A stretch of 64,000 nt of DNA from Rhipidocladum racemiflorum (GCA_036346355.1 CM070591.1:26086001-26150000), one strand, 5' to 3'; counted from the stretch's first letter, positions 20,763 through 32,939 are shown. Made by a program: numbers and translations. Notes: generated by a model not told the origin, from the letters alone.

Positions 20763-23700
20763 TGTAACACCCTATTTTTTTGCTTTTCATGAATTTGAAT
20801 AAGATTTGGCACTTTTGTGAATTTTTGGAATTTTCTGGGATTTATTTGAATTTATTTGAATTTATTCCCTTTTGAAATAATTAAAGAATTTAATTTTGCA
20901 AATAAAATTTTGTTGGAAATATTTTATTTGAGTCCAAAATGTTCCAAAATATTTTCTAGAATTTTTCTGGAATTTTTCTGAGTGTTTTGCTATTTTTCTT
21001 GAATTAAATGAATTTCTAGAAATTAATCAGATTATTTAATCGCCGGAAAAAAACCAAACCGCGTTTTACTGTTCATCCGATCGGACCCGAGTCCGAGTCA
21101 GACTCGAGTCCGACCCGGACCCGACCGCGCCAACCGTCTCGGTCGAACCACGTTACCGAACCCAACCCTAACCCTAACGCGTGTGATCGCTGGATCGAAA
21201 TCCAACGGCCACGATTGAGCCAGGTCGCACGAACCCGAGCCCGATCGAGCCAGCCAGGTCGCCTGGCCGGACCCGAGCCCAAACCCCGTGCCCGTTGGAT
21301 CTTGATCCAACGGTCCATGTTGAGCCACGTCACCCAATCCGAATTGGATTCGGATTCCGCCGCCGCAACCGGGTGGACCTCGGTCTCCGCGCAATACACG
21401 GAAGCCAAGGCTCCTATTTAATGCGCCGCCGCCGCCATCGTGTTCTCCGTTTCCTTGCGCACCCGTAGCCCTAACTCACCGAGCTCAAGCCGTCGTGGTT
21501 GCACCGCAATCGCTCGCCGTAGTAGATCTAGGGTTCCGTCGCGGTTCTCCGTCGTTTCCGCCGCCGTCCGCCGTTCTCCGCCGTGTTGGTGCCCAGATTC
21601 GGAACTGCATGGACAAGGCGCGTCAGGAGATACCATCCACTTCATCGGAATTGGGCCCAAACGCCGTCGGGCGCGTCGTCGTCTCCGTCTCCGGCGAACC
21701 ACCTCCGCCGTGAAGCCATCGCCGTCCTCGAGCTCTCTCCACCGTTCAATCAAGATCCGAAGGCCATGATTCGTCCACGTCACCACGGTAAAAATTTCAC
21801 GTGTTAATTTCTAGATCTGTTTCCAACCGTTGGATCTAGATCCAACGGTTTAGATCGTGCCACGTAGCCTTAACTGCATCGTGCTTGGATAGATCTCAGC
21901 CGTTAGATCTAGATCGTACGGCTAGGGTTAGCCACGTTGTAACCTTGGATTGGATCTCGACCGTCCGATCAAGATCGAACGGTCCAGATGGACCGAGCTG
22001 TTTCCAGTGCGTGAAACCCAGATCCGATCTGGGCCGTTGATTTTTAAATCAACGGCCGAGATCTAGCCACATGGCCGGAAGGCTCACCGCCACGGTCAGC
22101 GCGGTCACCGCTGACGTCACGCGTGACGTCAGTGTGGGGCCCGCGTGTCAGCGGCTGTTCCAACGGCTCGATGACGTCAGCCGTGATGTCATGATGATGT
22201 CACGGTGGGGCCCAGCTATCAGAGCCCTTGGCCGTGCCGTGCGCTGACGTCATGCTGACGTCACCCAAGGGGCCCACTTGTTAGACGCACACGTGCCGTG
22301 GACCGGGTCCACGGTGGACCGAGCCGAACCGTGCGTCGGGTCCATGGACCAGAGGTGATATGGCGGTCCCTGATTGGTCCACGTGTCTTGCTGACGCAAT
22401 AAATCATTTTCCGAAAATGAAATTATTTATTTAATTCGGTTTATTGATTTTAAATATAGATTCAAACTTCAAACGCTTATAATTTTTGCGTTTCAACTCC
22501 GATTTGGGTGGTTCAAATTTCTAAATTTTCATAAAAATGAGACCTACTCAAATATGAATTTTAATTAATTTTTAATTATGGATATTTCTCTATTTATATT
22601 TAATTAATGTTTTTTTAAACTTGAAACGATTATAACTTTTGCATTTTAACTCCGATTTGAACGATTCCAGTTTTTAAAAATTTATAAAATTATGCTCTCT
22701 CTGTTTATGAACTTCATTTGGATGTTTGGACACTTTTGTATACTGTTTATTTATTTATTGCTATTTGCACGCTTTACGAGTAGACGTTGAAGTGCCCGAA
22801 GGCTTCGAAGGTGAAGTGTTGACCCAGGAGCCAGCTCAAGACCAAGAACAAGTACTCTCTGAAGGCAAGTTATGCTTTGACCATGTTGATCCCACTTTCA
22901 AATTAATTTGGTTTAAATTATTGCATGCTAGTTTAATTAGAAAATGCTTTACTTAATTTTGGGAAATTAGATAAATGTCAAATTGTTGTATGACACCTTG
23001 GTTAATTAAATATGTGCCATGACCCCTTGTCACCCTAGTTGTGGATTATTAGTTGGACATTATTAAATTGACAACATGGGTAACTAGACCGATGTAGTAT
23101 GCTTTGCCCTGCCACGTAGCATGTTTTCGACAATTACATGATAATATTGACCTAATGAGATATGGAACCTGTTTTGAGAAGTGTCATGTGTTATTGATGA
23201 TGATATTGATGGCACATGGTGCGTGGTAAACAACTGGGGATTTGATAAATAGTTTTCGACCGGGGCATGTGGCAAGAATGATCGGGTGGGCTAGCCGTGG
23301 CACCGGGAGCGATGACTTGGTTCTTTGGGTAGTCTTGCCCTGGTCACCCTAATGACTTAACCTTGCAAGCCTTTGAACTGAGTCAAGCGTGCAACCACAT
23401 GTCTGTAATGGGACGGACCTAGTTGATTAAGTTGCTAATAACGTGCCTGTGGAACCTCAGGGTGTCAACTATACCTTTTGTGTAGTTGTACGGGGGAGGG
23501 TACCGTGGCTGCGGCCAGGTACCCATCTAAGGGTGAATTGGCGTAAACTTCGCCTTCGCTAAGGGAAGGGTTAGTGTGCAATCACCGGGGAGGACCACTT
23601 GTGCTGTTAGAAGTTTCCGAAAGACTTTGTTACCGACACTCGCCTTTGTGGCGTTTGGCTGTATCTTGTGGGTAAAGTGCATTACCTCTGCAGAGTATAA

Positions 23701-23985
23701 AAATCTATTCGAATAGCCGTGTCCGCGGTATTGGACATCACTCGGGAATTACAGTCAAGGGTTAGACTTTCTTGAAATTAATTTGGACTTGAAAGGACTA
23801 GCTTGGTTTAATAATGATGTTGATGGAAATGTGGATTAGGAATGGGAAAGATGTTTATTTAACTCCTGGAAAAGTTATTGATCTTATACTTGTATTTACT
23901 GCTTTCGAATGTACTTATGCTACTTGTCAAATGTTGTTTCACTGCAATCACGCCCTGAGCTACTCTTTTGTACTAAGGCATGCAT
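20763..23985 (+). mobile_element. LTR of gypsy family A, copy A2 (3' end cut off)
   Basis: It starts TGTAACACCC and follows the solo LTR at 6709-10195 throughout, but stops at GGCATGCAT where family-C sequence begins. The missing last ~400 bp probably lies beyond the nested insertions, outside the window. It carries a TATA-like box (21415-21421), at least six 22-26-nt palindromes (21292-22057) and three pairs of TGACGTCA or near-TGACGTCA sites (22112-22263). Confidence 0.9.
21609..22864 (+). pseudogene. LTR-embedded gene, copy A2 (exons 1-2, broken)
   Basis: Exon 1 (ATG 21609 to about 21787, donor GGTAAA) contains a TGA at 21711-21713 and an indel, so it is not open. Exon 2 (22784-22864, 81 nt) is open between TAG and GCAAGT and encodes the conserved EVPEGFEGEVLT stretch. 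Exon 3 is absent because the LTR is cut at 23985. The copy is useful as a comparator for codon conservation. Confidence 0.45.
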
Positions 23986-25002
23986 TGTAACAACCCAAAA
24001 TTTGCTTTTAACTTAGTTACTGTGTTTCTAGGTTTATTTGAATTTTTTAGAAATTATTTAAAGTCCTCGCTGTTAATTCAGATGGAAGTCTATCGAACTA
24101 ATCATATTAAATAAAGATTAGGCATTTTCGAATAAGCGTAAAATTTAAATTTTTGTTGATAATTAAGATAATTGGTAGACGAGAGTGTTCGCTTCAAATA
24201 TTTTTGAAAAATATGTTATATAACGTAAGTCGTTGATTTTATAAAATTCTGTACAGGTGTCCGGTTCACTGAAAGAATTTTTACGGAAAATCTATACGTC
24301 AAAAGTTTACGAAACCAGCTTTGTTAAGCCCTAAATGATCCCTAGTACTCTTGAGAAATTTTTCCAGATCTTAGAACCTCTCTGTTTTTTTTATTCCCCT
24401 CTCTCAACACGTTTGCGGTAACGTATGTGAGTATACGTGTGTGTATACCTTTAATTGCCATGCGTGTACTGATTAATCAAGCCATTTACTATTTTGGTTT
24501 CTCCATTTGGTTATTGCCTGGACACGTTATTGCCGTTTTTTTTCCACGTGAAGTGCTCTTGCCGTTTCTGTTTAATTAAGTTGCACGAAACTTGCATGCC
24601 GTTTTTTTTGTCCCGTGAGTGATCTACTCACCATTTCCCTTTTTAGTGCACGAATCCTGGCCTACCATTCTCATGTAAATGCTTTCCTCCTTTAGCCAAT
24701 CACCTGCCAATATCCTTGCATGCACACGTGAAGTTTATACCTGCATGCGTCTCCACTTCTAGCTGTTTTCTCTGCTATGCATGAATGCACAAAACGTTTC
24801 CATACCAACCGTTTCCTTCATTCCAGTGAGCGCATGAATCACGACTTGCATTTCCTCCTCATTTTCCTTACGTCCTGATCAAATACACTTGCTCAACTTC
24901 ATTTTGGTAGAATATCTCCCTTCCTCCATTTCACCCTCTCCTCATATCTCTTACTGATTCCATCTCCAAACGACCGATTCGGCCGACCGCTGCCTGGCCA
25001 TT
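23986..25002 (+). mobile_element. 5' portion of an LTR of another family (C)
   Basis: It begins TGTAACAACCCAAAATTTGC directly after TGCAT (23981-23985, possible left target duplication) inside LTR A2, and is itself interrupted at 25002 by LTR A1. It is AT-rich at the start, then has a leader with repeated CGTGTG/ACGTG motifs and C/T-rich runs near the end. No coding capacity seen; its right part lies beyond the window. Confidence 0.65.
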
Positions 25003-25476
25003 TGTAACACCCCAAAATTTTGCTTTTCTTAAATTCATGTGTGATTTGGCACTTTGGTGAATTTGTGGAATTTTCTGGAATTTATTTGGATTTATTTGGA
25101 ATTTATTTGAATTTATTCCATTTTGAAATAATTAAAGAATTTAACTTTGCAAATAAAATTTTGTTGGAAATATTTTATTTGAGTCCAAAATGACACAAAA
25201 TATTTTCCAGAATTTTTCTGGAATTTTTCTGAGTATTTTGCTATTTTTAATGAATTTTTGGGAATTAATTGGATTATTTAATCGCTGGAAAAACCTAACC
25301 GGTTTGTACTGTTCATCCGACCGGACCCGAGTCCGAGTCAGACTCGAGTCCGACACGAGCTAGCCGTTCCGGTCGAACCCGCTCGGCCGAACCCTAACCC
25401 GCGTGACCGTTAGATCTTGATCCAACGACCACGATTGAGCCACGTCACCCGAGCCCGAGTCTGACCGAGCCAGCCA

Positions 25477-27749
25477 TGTAACACCCCGGCATTTAATATG
25501 CCTGAATGCTACCAAACATAAGATAAACAACATCTAAATACCACATTTAACATAAAATTCCAGCAAAGGTGCATAGGCTAAAAACCGAGATTTCGGCAAA
25601 GACTCTCCTTTGTTTTAACATGGATTTAAGGAGCAACAACAGTATAGCATTATAAGGCAATATGAGAGACATCTAAAACAGCAATAAATAGAGTCTTAAC
25701 GACAATATAAGACTAACATCAAACACTTAATGTCTCCAAGTGTCAAAAGAACAAATAAGCTCTCAAATAGTAAAGCTAAACACTAAAGCAATGATCATCA
25801 CACGCAATTTATTATCAAACTAATAGAATGACTTGTGGAATCATTAAGGTGAAGCTACGTGTGGGCGTGTGACTATTTCCCTTCCCCGCATGCCGATCTC
25901 ATGGTACCTAAAACAACAAGAAAACACAAGCGTGAGTTCAAACTCAAAGCAAGCATATTGCAATGGACAACAAGAACAACAACATGGCAATAACATCTCC
26001 CATCATGTAAATCATCTTAGTCATAAACACTTAACATTGTCATCATCAATATGTATGCGATGTAATGCAATGCTCATGTCTCCTTGGAAACTCATACCGG
26101 TATGGTTGAGTACACACCCGTCGGTGTGCACCCTCTCCCCCCTTCCATCCCGAAGATGGAGGGTGCCTACTCCTCGCTTCCGTTCACCACGGTGAATGGA
26201 ATCACGATGTAGGACTTACTCATTGGCTTTCCGGATTAGTCATAACTTTCTCACCGACCTTCCCGGACTAGTTATGACTTTCTCACCGCCCGAGCCATGT
26301 AGCATGTCATGTATGCAAATATGCCATCATCATCATAAACTTGTATATTTAACACATGGCATCATAGCATACTCATCATATCATAGGAAAACATTAAAGC
26401 ATGGCAATTGATCATATCATGAAATCCATCTTTCATCTAGTCTCAACAAGCAACATAACATTCGTTATTCATTACAACACACTTGCCTCAACCACGGGCA
26501 ACGGAAAGGCGGGAAGTAGAAGGCACTCCCGGGGTTGCACCACCTGCACATAGGTATCACACACTCACAATCAAGCCCACAAAACAGTACGCAAACCCCC
26601 ATCTAACCCGACATTGCCAACTACTCGCAAAACCTAAAAACAGAGGTTCTGTCCCGTCGGGACAGCAGCCTTGCAAAAGGCATAACTTGGGCTCTGGGAC
26701 TCCGAATCAATTAAACGAGTACATCCTCGCGTAGCTTAGGAAATTTCCCAACTTTCTCTAGGTATAAGTAAAGACTGATTCGGCTTCTAAAGTTGTTTAA
26801 TCTACATATTACCGAGATCTGTTCCAATCACGTCACAGATTTTAATACGCTCGGTAAAACAGTCATAACTTTCAAACGACTGGGCGGAATTTAACGTTCT
26901 TTATATGCACGGAAAGATAATAAAATTATCTACAATTTCTTAAAAGTCCGTACAGTCAGATTCGAAATCTAAATTAGCGAAAACAGGAACCCTAGGTCGA
27001 CTGCTCATGCTGTCCCAAAACAGAAACGTGGCAACGTCTAGATCTAACCCAAATTACTCCAATCCAACACCTCCAATTGATCTAAAAACTTGATAAACAC
27101 CCTAATAGCAGTACCTAGATCAATTCCAAGGATCCCCATGATCATACCTTTGCCCGACGAACGAAAACTCCAATCGATCTCCTCGCTCCTCGCTCCTCGC
27201 TCCTCGGATGGATCCATGAGGATGCAGGGGTGGGGAGGCCACCCTAGGGCAGCAAGGGGGTGGAGGAGAGGTGGTGTGCAATAGGGAGCAATGGGGAGCA
27301 ATGGGGGAGGTGGAGGCGCAAGGAAGGGAGAGGGGAAGGTGGGGGTGGCGGCTAGGGCTTGGAGGGAGAGGTGGGGGCGCCCAAGGGCAGGGGGAGCACG
27401 CCCAAAAGGCTGGTGGGGAGCCCTTTTAACAGCCCCCACACCCAATCCTAGTCCATTACGGAGACCTACTCCATCCCACCAAGGCCCAAACTCCCCCGGG
27501 AAGGCCCAAAACCCCAGAAACGGCCCGGAAACGCCCCGGAAAAGCTATTAACCTCCATATCCTATAGTTTTAACCTTAATTCCACATATCATAATGTTAT
27601 TAACCTTATCATGCACGTTAAATAAGGTTACGACACTTCGTGGTGTCACAACGCTTCAAAAGGCCCAAAAACGCGAGTAAACCTCAAGCCGAAAGGTTTT
27701 ATTCTCTAATTTCACCTTCTATAACGTCACACCAAACCGTAGTGTCACA
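25477..27749 (-). mobile_element. Solo LTR of family F, minus strand, nested in LTR A1
   Basis: A 2273-bp TG...CA unit (TGTAACACCCCGG to GTGTCACA) is flanked by the perfect 5-bp duplication AGCCA (25472-25476 and 27750-27754). With one copy removed, the flanks rejoin to match the uninterrupted LTR near 50480. There is no internal region, so it is a solo LTR. GC-rich and CT-rich leader features, splice-like sites and an ORF all read on the minus strand, so I orient it minus. A 17-bp palindrome CTGTCCCGTCGGGACAG lies at about 26650. Confidence 0.9.
25873..27217 (-). pseudogene. LTR-embedded three-exon gene, family F copy
   Basis: Minus-strand exons are 27217-27148 (ATG, MDPSEERGARSEE), 26543-26487 (57 nt) and 25907-25873 (ends TAG). 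Exon 1 ends at an AAAG|GTATGA donor; exon 2 follows TGTGCAG and ends at a GCAAGT donor; exon 3 follows TTGTTTTAG. Both introns are phase 1 (about 604 and 579 nt), exactly as in families A and B, including the GC-AG second intron. A TGA at 26488-26490, one codon before the exon 2 end, breaks the frame and could be a C-to-T change. The exon 2 and 3 peptides are not acidic, unlike A and B. Function is unknown; the shared architecture is the main support. Confidence 0.4.
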
Positions 27750-28099
27750 AGCCAGCTAGCCCGAGCCAGACCCGAGCCAAAACCTCGCACCGTTGGATCT
27801 TGATCCAACGGCTGACGTTGAGCCACGTCACCCAATCCGAATCCAACTCGGATTCCGCCGCCGCAACGGAGTGGGCCTCGGTTTTCGCGTGTTTCACGGA
27901 CGCCGAGGGCCCTAATTAATGCGCCGCCACCACTGCCGTGACGCCGACTTCCGTGCGCACCCATAGCCCTAGCTCACGCCGCCAGAGCCGCCGTGGTTGC
28001 GCCGCAATCGCTCGCCGGAGTTGGAGGAGCGTTCCGTCGCGTTCAATTGCAGTTTTCGCCGTTGTCCGCCGTCCTCCGCCGCCGTTGAGCCCAGATCTA

Positions 28100-30406
28100 G
28101 AACCGCAAGGTCAAGCCGCGCAAGAGGAGACCCTTCACTTCGCCGGAGGAGCCCCGCAACACCGTCGCCGTGGTCGCCATCTTCGTCTCCGGTGAACCAG
28201 CCCCGCCGCAAGCCATCGCCGGACCTCGAGCTCCACCAGCCGTCCGATCCAGATCCAAGGGTCCAGATCGCGCCACGTCACACCCCGGTGAGATCCCACG
28301 TGCTAATACCAGATCTATTTCCAACCGTTGGATCTAGATCCAACGGCTTAGAATGTGCCACGTAGCCTAAATCGCATAGTACTAGATCCTTTCTCAGCCG
28401 TTAGATCTTGATCGAACGGTTAGGGTTAGCCACGTTGTTTTCGTTAGATTGGATCTTGACCGTCCGATCAAGATCGAACAGTCCAGATCATCCGAGTAGT
28501 TTTTCTTCTGCGTTAGGCTAGATCCGATCTGGGCCGTTGATTTTCAAATCAACGGCTGAGATCACGCCACGTGGCTGGGAGGCCGACCGTCGCGGTCAGC
28601 GCCCGCGCGTGGAGCGTGTCTCTAACACGCGGGGCCCGCGTGTCAGTGGGGCCCGGCTGTTAGCCGTCCTCAGCCGTGCGTGATGACGTCACTGCTGACG
28701 TCATCCGAGGGGCCCACCTGTCAGTGTGACGCGTGAGTCGTGGATCGGGTCCACGGTTGACCGAGCCGCGCCCGTGCGCCGGGTCCATGGACCCGAGGCA
28801 ACGTGGCAGCACCCGATTGGTCCACGTGTCACGCTGACGCAATAAATGAATTTCCGAAAAAGAAAATGATTTATTAATTCGAATTATTGATTTCAGAATT
28901 TGATTCAAACTTCAAACGCTTATAACTTTTGCGTTTCAACTCCGAATTTGAAGATTCCAGTTTCTAAAAATTCATAAAATAATGCTCTCTCTATTTATGA
29001 ACTTTATTTGGAGGTTTGGACACTTTTTGTCTATTGCTTATTTATTATTTGCTATTTGCACGCTTTACGAGTAGACGTTGAAGTGCCCGAAGGTTTCGAA
29101 GGAGAAGTATTGACCCAGGAGTCAGCTCAGGACCAAGAGCAAGTACTTTTTGAAGGCAAGTTGTGCTTTGACCATGTTGATCCCAATATGAAACTTGATT
29201 TGATTTAAATTATTCCATGCTAGTTTAATTAGAAAATACTTTATTTAAATTCCGAGGAAATAGATAAATGCCAAATTGTTGTATGACACCTTGGTTAATT
29301 AAATATGTGCCATGGCCCTTGTCACCCTAGTTGTGGTTTACTAGTTGGACATTATTAAATTGCCAACATGGGAATTTAGACCGTTGTAGTATACTGCTTA
29401 GACCTGCTATGTGCTCATGACATGATTTGAACAATCAAATGTTAATATTGACTTAATGATATATTGAACCTGTTTTGGAAAGGTATCATGTGATGTTGAT
29501 GGCACGTGGTGCATGGTAATCAACTAGGGTTTGATAAATAGTTTTCGACCGGGGCATGTGGCAAGAATGATCGGGTGGACCAGTTGTGGCACCGGGAACG
29601 ATGTTTTGGTTCTTTGGGTAGTCTTGCCCTGGTCACCCTAAGGACTTAACCTTGCAAGCTTTTGAACTGAGTCAAACGTGCAACCACATGTCTGTAATGG
29701 GACGGACCTAGTTGATTAAGTTGCTAATAACGTACCTGTGGTACCTCAGGTTGTCAACTACACCCTTTGTGTAGTTGTACGGGGGAGCGTACCGGGGCTG
29801 CGGCCAGGTACCCATCTAACGGTGGACTGGCCTAAACTTCACCTTCGCTATGGGAAGGGTTAGTGTGCAATCACCGGGGAGGACCACTTGTACTGTTAGA
29901 AGTTTCCGAAAGACTCTGTTACGGATAGTCGCCTTTGTGGTGTTTGGCTTTATCTTGTGGGTAAAGTGCATAACCTCTGCAGAGTGTAAAATCTATTCGA
30001 ATAGCCGTGTCTGCGGTAATGGACATCGCTCGGGAATTACAGTCAAGGATTATACTTTCTTGAAAATAACTTGGACTTGAAAGGTTGTGTTTGGTTTAAC
30101 TATGTTGTTGAAGGAAATGTGGATTAGGCTTGGAAAAGATGTTTACTAAAATCCTGGAAAAGTTATTGGTCTTATACTTGTTTCTACTGCTTTCGAATCT
30201 ACTTATGTTACTTGTTAAATGCCGTTTAAATGCAAATATACCCTGAGCTATTCCTTTGTACTAAGCCATGCATGTAGTATATTAGTTGCATTCTGTGCAT
30301 GACTTGCTGAGTACCAAGTACTCACCCTTGCCATAATACAACACCAGTTGAAGAGGAGACTACATCAGCTTTGGAGGAGGAGCTCCAAGAGGAACCGTCT
30401 AACTAG
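28100..30406 (+). pseudogene. LTR-embedded gene, copy in 5' LTR of A1
   Basis: The exon 1 region ends at 28287 before GTGAGA but lacks the ATG present in other copies and has an indel near its start, so the upstream limit is approximate. Exon 2 (29075-29155, 81 nt, TAG acceptor, GCAAGT donor) and exon 3 (30348-30406, ACACCAG acceptor, TAG stop) are open and in phase. The encoded acidic tail matches the intact copy with mainly synonymous changes. Confidence 0.45.
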
Positions 30407-30670
30407 GAAGCGAGCCCAGTCAGTTGCTTGTGGTATACTGGATGGCGCCACGAAGTTATCTTATTTTCCGCTTCTAATACTTCTCTCTTATTAAGTTTCG
30501 CCTTGCGTGGTCAAGCAACCAGTTTGATTATTTAATTAAAGTACTTTATTAGTATCGAGTGGTATGATTGTGATATTTACCGATGTTAAGACTGTGTGCA
30601 CTAGCGCGTTCCTGGACTAGTGCTGAATACACAGAGGGTCCGGATTTGCAAATTCGGGTCCCGACAGAGG

Positions 30671-30683
30671 TGGTATCAGAGCC
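30671..30683 (+). promoter_or_regulatory. Primer binding site of A1
   Basis: TGGTATCAGAGCC, 4 nt after the LTR, is complementary to the initiator-Met tRNA end. Confidence 0.93.
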
Positions 30684-30848
30684 AGGTTGACTGTAGGCTC
30701 ACCCATAGTTAAATTGGTCGTAGTGAGGTTAAAACCTATTTTCTAAAGATAAAATTTGTCAAGATAATGAATGAATTCTCGACTTACCCCTTTCTTCCTT
30801 GTTCATACCCCTTACTGAGTTCTTTTCGTCTTCCACATTAATTTTAAA

Positions 30849-31652
30849 ATGTTGCATTCTTACGCGAGCGTCTTTTGGCAGATGATGATGAAGAACAACT
30901 ACGCCGAGCGTGAAGGAGGCTATGCTGCCGAGTTGTGGCGTATGCTTCAGTTTCTTGGAGGTTTTGAGAGACCGCTCCACCGAGGGACTACACTCGTGCA
31001 GGCAGGAATGGTCGTAGGATGGGACGTCCGGATCACGTTGTATGCCCGAGAGAAGACAAAGTTCAGCCACCCATTCCACTTCACTGCCAGGAGGTCTACC
31101 TTTGAGATGGGAATCCAGGAGGTGTCGCGTCGAGCGATGCAGCAGATCACCCACACTTACTCCAGGGAGCTGGAAGGCACAGTGTTCCGTCACCACCCAC
31201 GACGAGACAGCAGAGCTCAGCGGAAGCCGATAGAGGATGAGGATGCTACCGTCACCCACTTAGCCAGATTCGTCACCGCTCAGAAAGAGCTGATCCACGA
31301 CACAGTTCAGGAGTTGAAGAAGGCTCGCGAACAGGTTGAGGAGGAGAAGAAGCACTTAGAGAATGCTCGTGAGTACGTCGCCTATGCCGCAGAAAGGATC
31401 GCAGAGCTGGAGACCGCACTGTATGGCTAGGGTCCCGATCCAGTGTTGGAGTTGGACGCTCAAGAGCTAGAGGAAGAACCAGAAGAGGCGCCACCTGCAC
31501 CCGCGCCACAGCCACAACAACAGCCAGATCCCGAGCCGGAGGAAGACGCCGCGTCGTCAACCACAGCTGCAGTTGCAGGGCATGGCGATTGTTTCGCGCC
31601 TATGCCGCCGCACCCGCCGTAAGGAGGCAGTGGAGGTTTTCTCGACAATTGA
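30849..31652 (+). pseudogene. ORF1 upstream of gag, A1 first copy
   Basis: The 804-nt frame (267 codons) begins at ATG 30849, about 165 nt after the primer site, and ends TGA 31650-31652. Two nonsense codons, TAG 31428-31430 and TAA 31620-31622, interrupt it where the second copy has Gln codons, consistent with C-to-T change. Layout: N-terminal segment, a beta-rich central part (VVGWDVRITLYAR), an amphipathic helix (EVSRRAMQQI), a long charged coiled coil (about residues 140-190, ELKKAREQVEEEKKHLENAR), then a Pro/Glu-rich low-complexity tail. It is not gag or pol. Standard Tekay elements as I know them do not need this ORF. The strand-helix pattern might be a dsRNA-binding-like fold (guess). 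31653-31910 is a spacer. Confidence 0.75.
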
Positions 31653-32103
31653 TTGTAGTTTTTTCTGTTAGGACTCCTTCGTCGAGTCATGTTATAGAAT
31701 AAGAGTCACCCCTTAGAGGCGTTGGATTTTCATTGCTTGTTGAGTGTGTAGTATGTGTTGCAGGCCCTTAGGCATTGTAAGCAACCATACCGAGTTATTA
31801 TTATTAATAATAAAGTTGGATTTTGAGTTACACCTTTTCCCCGCATAAGTTTCCCTACTACTTGTCTATTCTTGTTCCCTCTCGTCCCTAAAACTTGGAG
31901 CAATCGACAGATGGTGAACACGCGCGGAAACCTTGGAGGCAATGGAAGTGGTTCTCGCCCAGCTGGGAACCTCAATGATGGAGCACCTGCACCCCAGCCA
32001 GCACCGCCAATTGACATGCAGAATTTTGGAGCTTTTCTTGCCGCCTAGACCCAGTTGATGCATGCAATGATGCAGCAGATGCAACAGATCACACTACTAC
32101 AGA

Positions 32104-32745
32104 AATGTACATCAGAATCGGTTCTTTTTCATCATCACAATCGGTTCTAGTAGCGATAGAAAGTCCAATGATAGAGATGACGAAGCCTTATCACAGTCGG
32201 TTTTGGAACGATAGTAATTATTAGTCATCACAATCGGTTCTTTGTTGGAAACCGATTGTGATGAGGCCATTATCACAATCGGTTCTTGTTGGAAACCGAT
32301 TGTGATGAGACATTATCACAATCGGTTCTTGTTAGAAACCGATTGTAATGAGGCTATTATTACAATCGGTTTTGGTTCGGAACCGATTGTGATGAGGTCA
32401 TTATTACAATCGGTTCTTGTTGGAAACCGATTGTGATGAGCCATTATTACAATCGGTTTTTGTTCGAAACCGATAGTGATGATGATATTATTACAATCGA
32501 TTTTGGTAAGAAACCGATAGTGATGATGATATTATTACAATCGGTTTTGGTTCGAAACCGATTGTGATGAGGACATTATCACAATCGGTTCTTGTTGGAA
32601 ACCGATTGTGATGAGCCATTATTACAATCGGTTTTTGTTCGAAACCGATAGTGATGATGCTATTATTACAATCGGTTTTGGTTAGAAACCGATTGTAATG
32701 ATGAGATTATCACAATCGGTTCCAACAAAGAACCGATTGTGATGG
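32104..32745. repeat. CACTA subterminal repeat array, left end
   Basis: About a dozen units of 30-40 nt, each an inverted repeat with ACAATCGGTT and AACCGATTGT arms around a short loop, are separated by ATGAG/ATTATT spacers. Such subterminal motifs bind the element's accessory protein in En/Spm. 32746-32939 is AT-rich, with repeated ACATAACATTCACAATA-like words and no gene. Confidence 0.93.
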
Positions 32746-32939
32746 TGCTAACCATATCACATTCTTCACAATATCACATAACATAACATTATCACAAAAC
32801 ATTCACAATAAGACACATAACATTCACAATATGACACATAACATACATCACAATCTCTAATACATTATCACAGAACATTCACATAAACATCCAAACATAT
32901 CGCATTCAGTACAGTACATCACATTCCCATTAATATTGT

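Larger units (their letters stand above)
25003..30666 (+). repeat. 5' LTR of A1 (family A), split by solo LTR F
   Basis: It begins TGTAACACCCC and ends TCCCGACA. Without the 2273-bp insertion and its duplicated 5 bp it measures about 3386 bp. It has a TATA-like TAATTAA (27913), palindromes (about 28325-28565), paired TGACGTCA (28684-28703) and LTR-gene exons. Confidence 0.92.

Noticed and set aside
30759..31259. 166-codon minus-strand ORF opposite ORF1
   Set aside because: It is the antisense shadow of ORF1, whose frame has an element-appropriate start, constant length in two copies and a coiled coil. The antisense frame matches no family.
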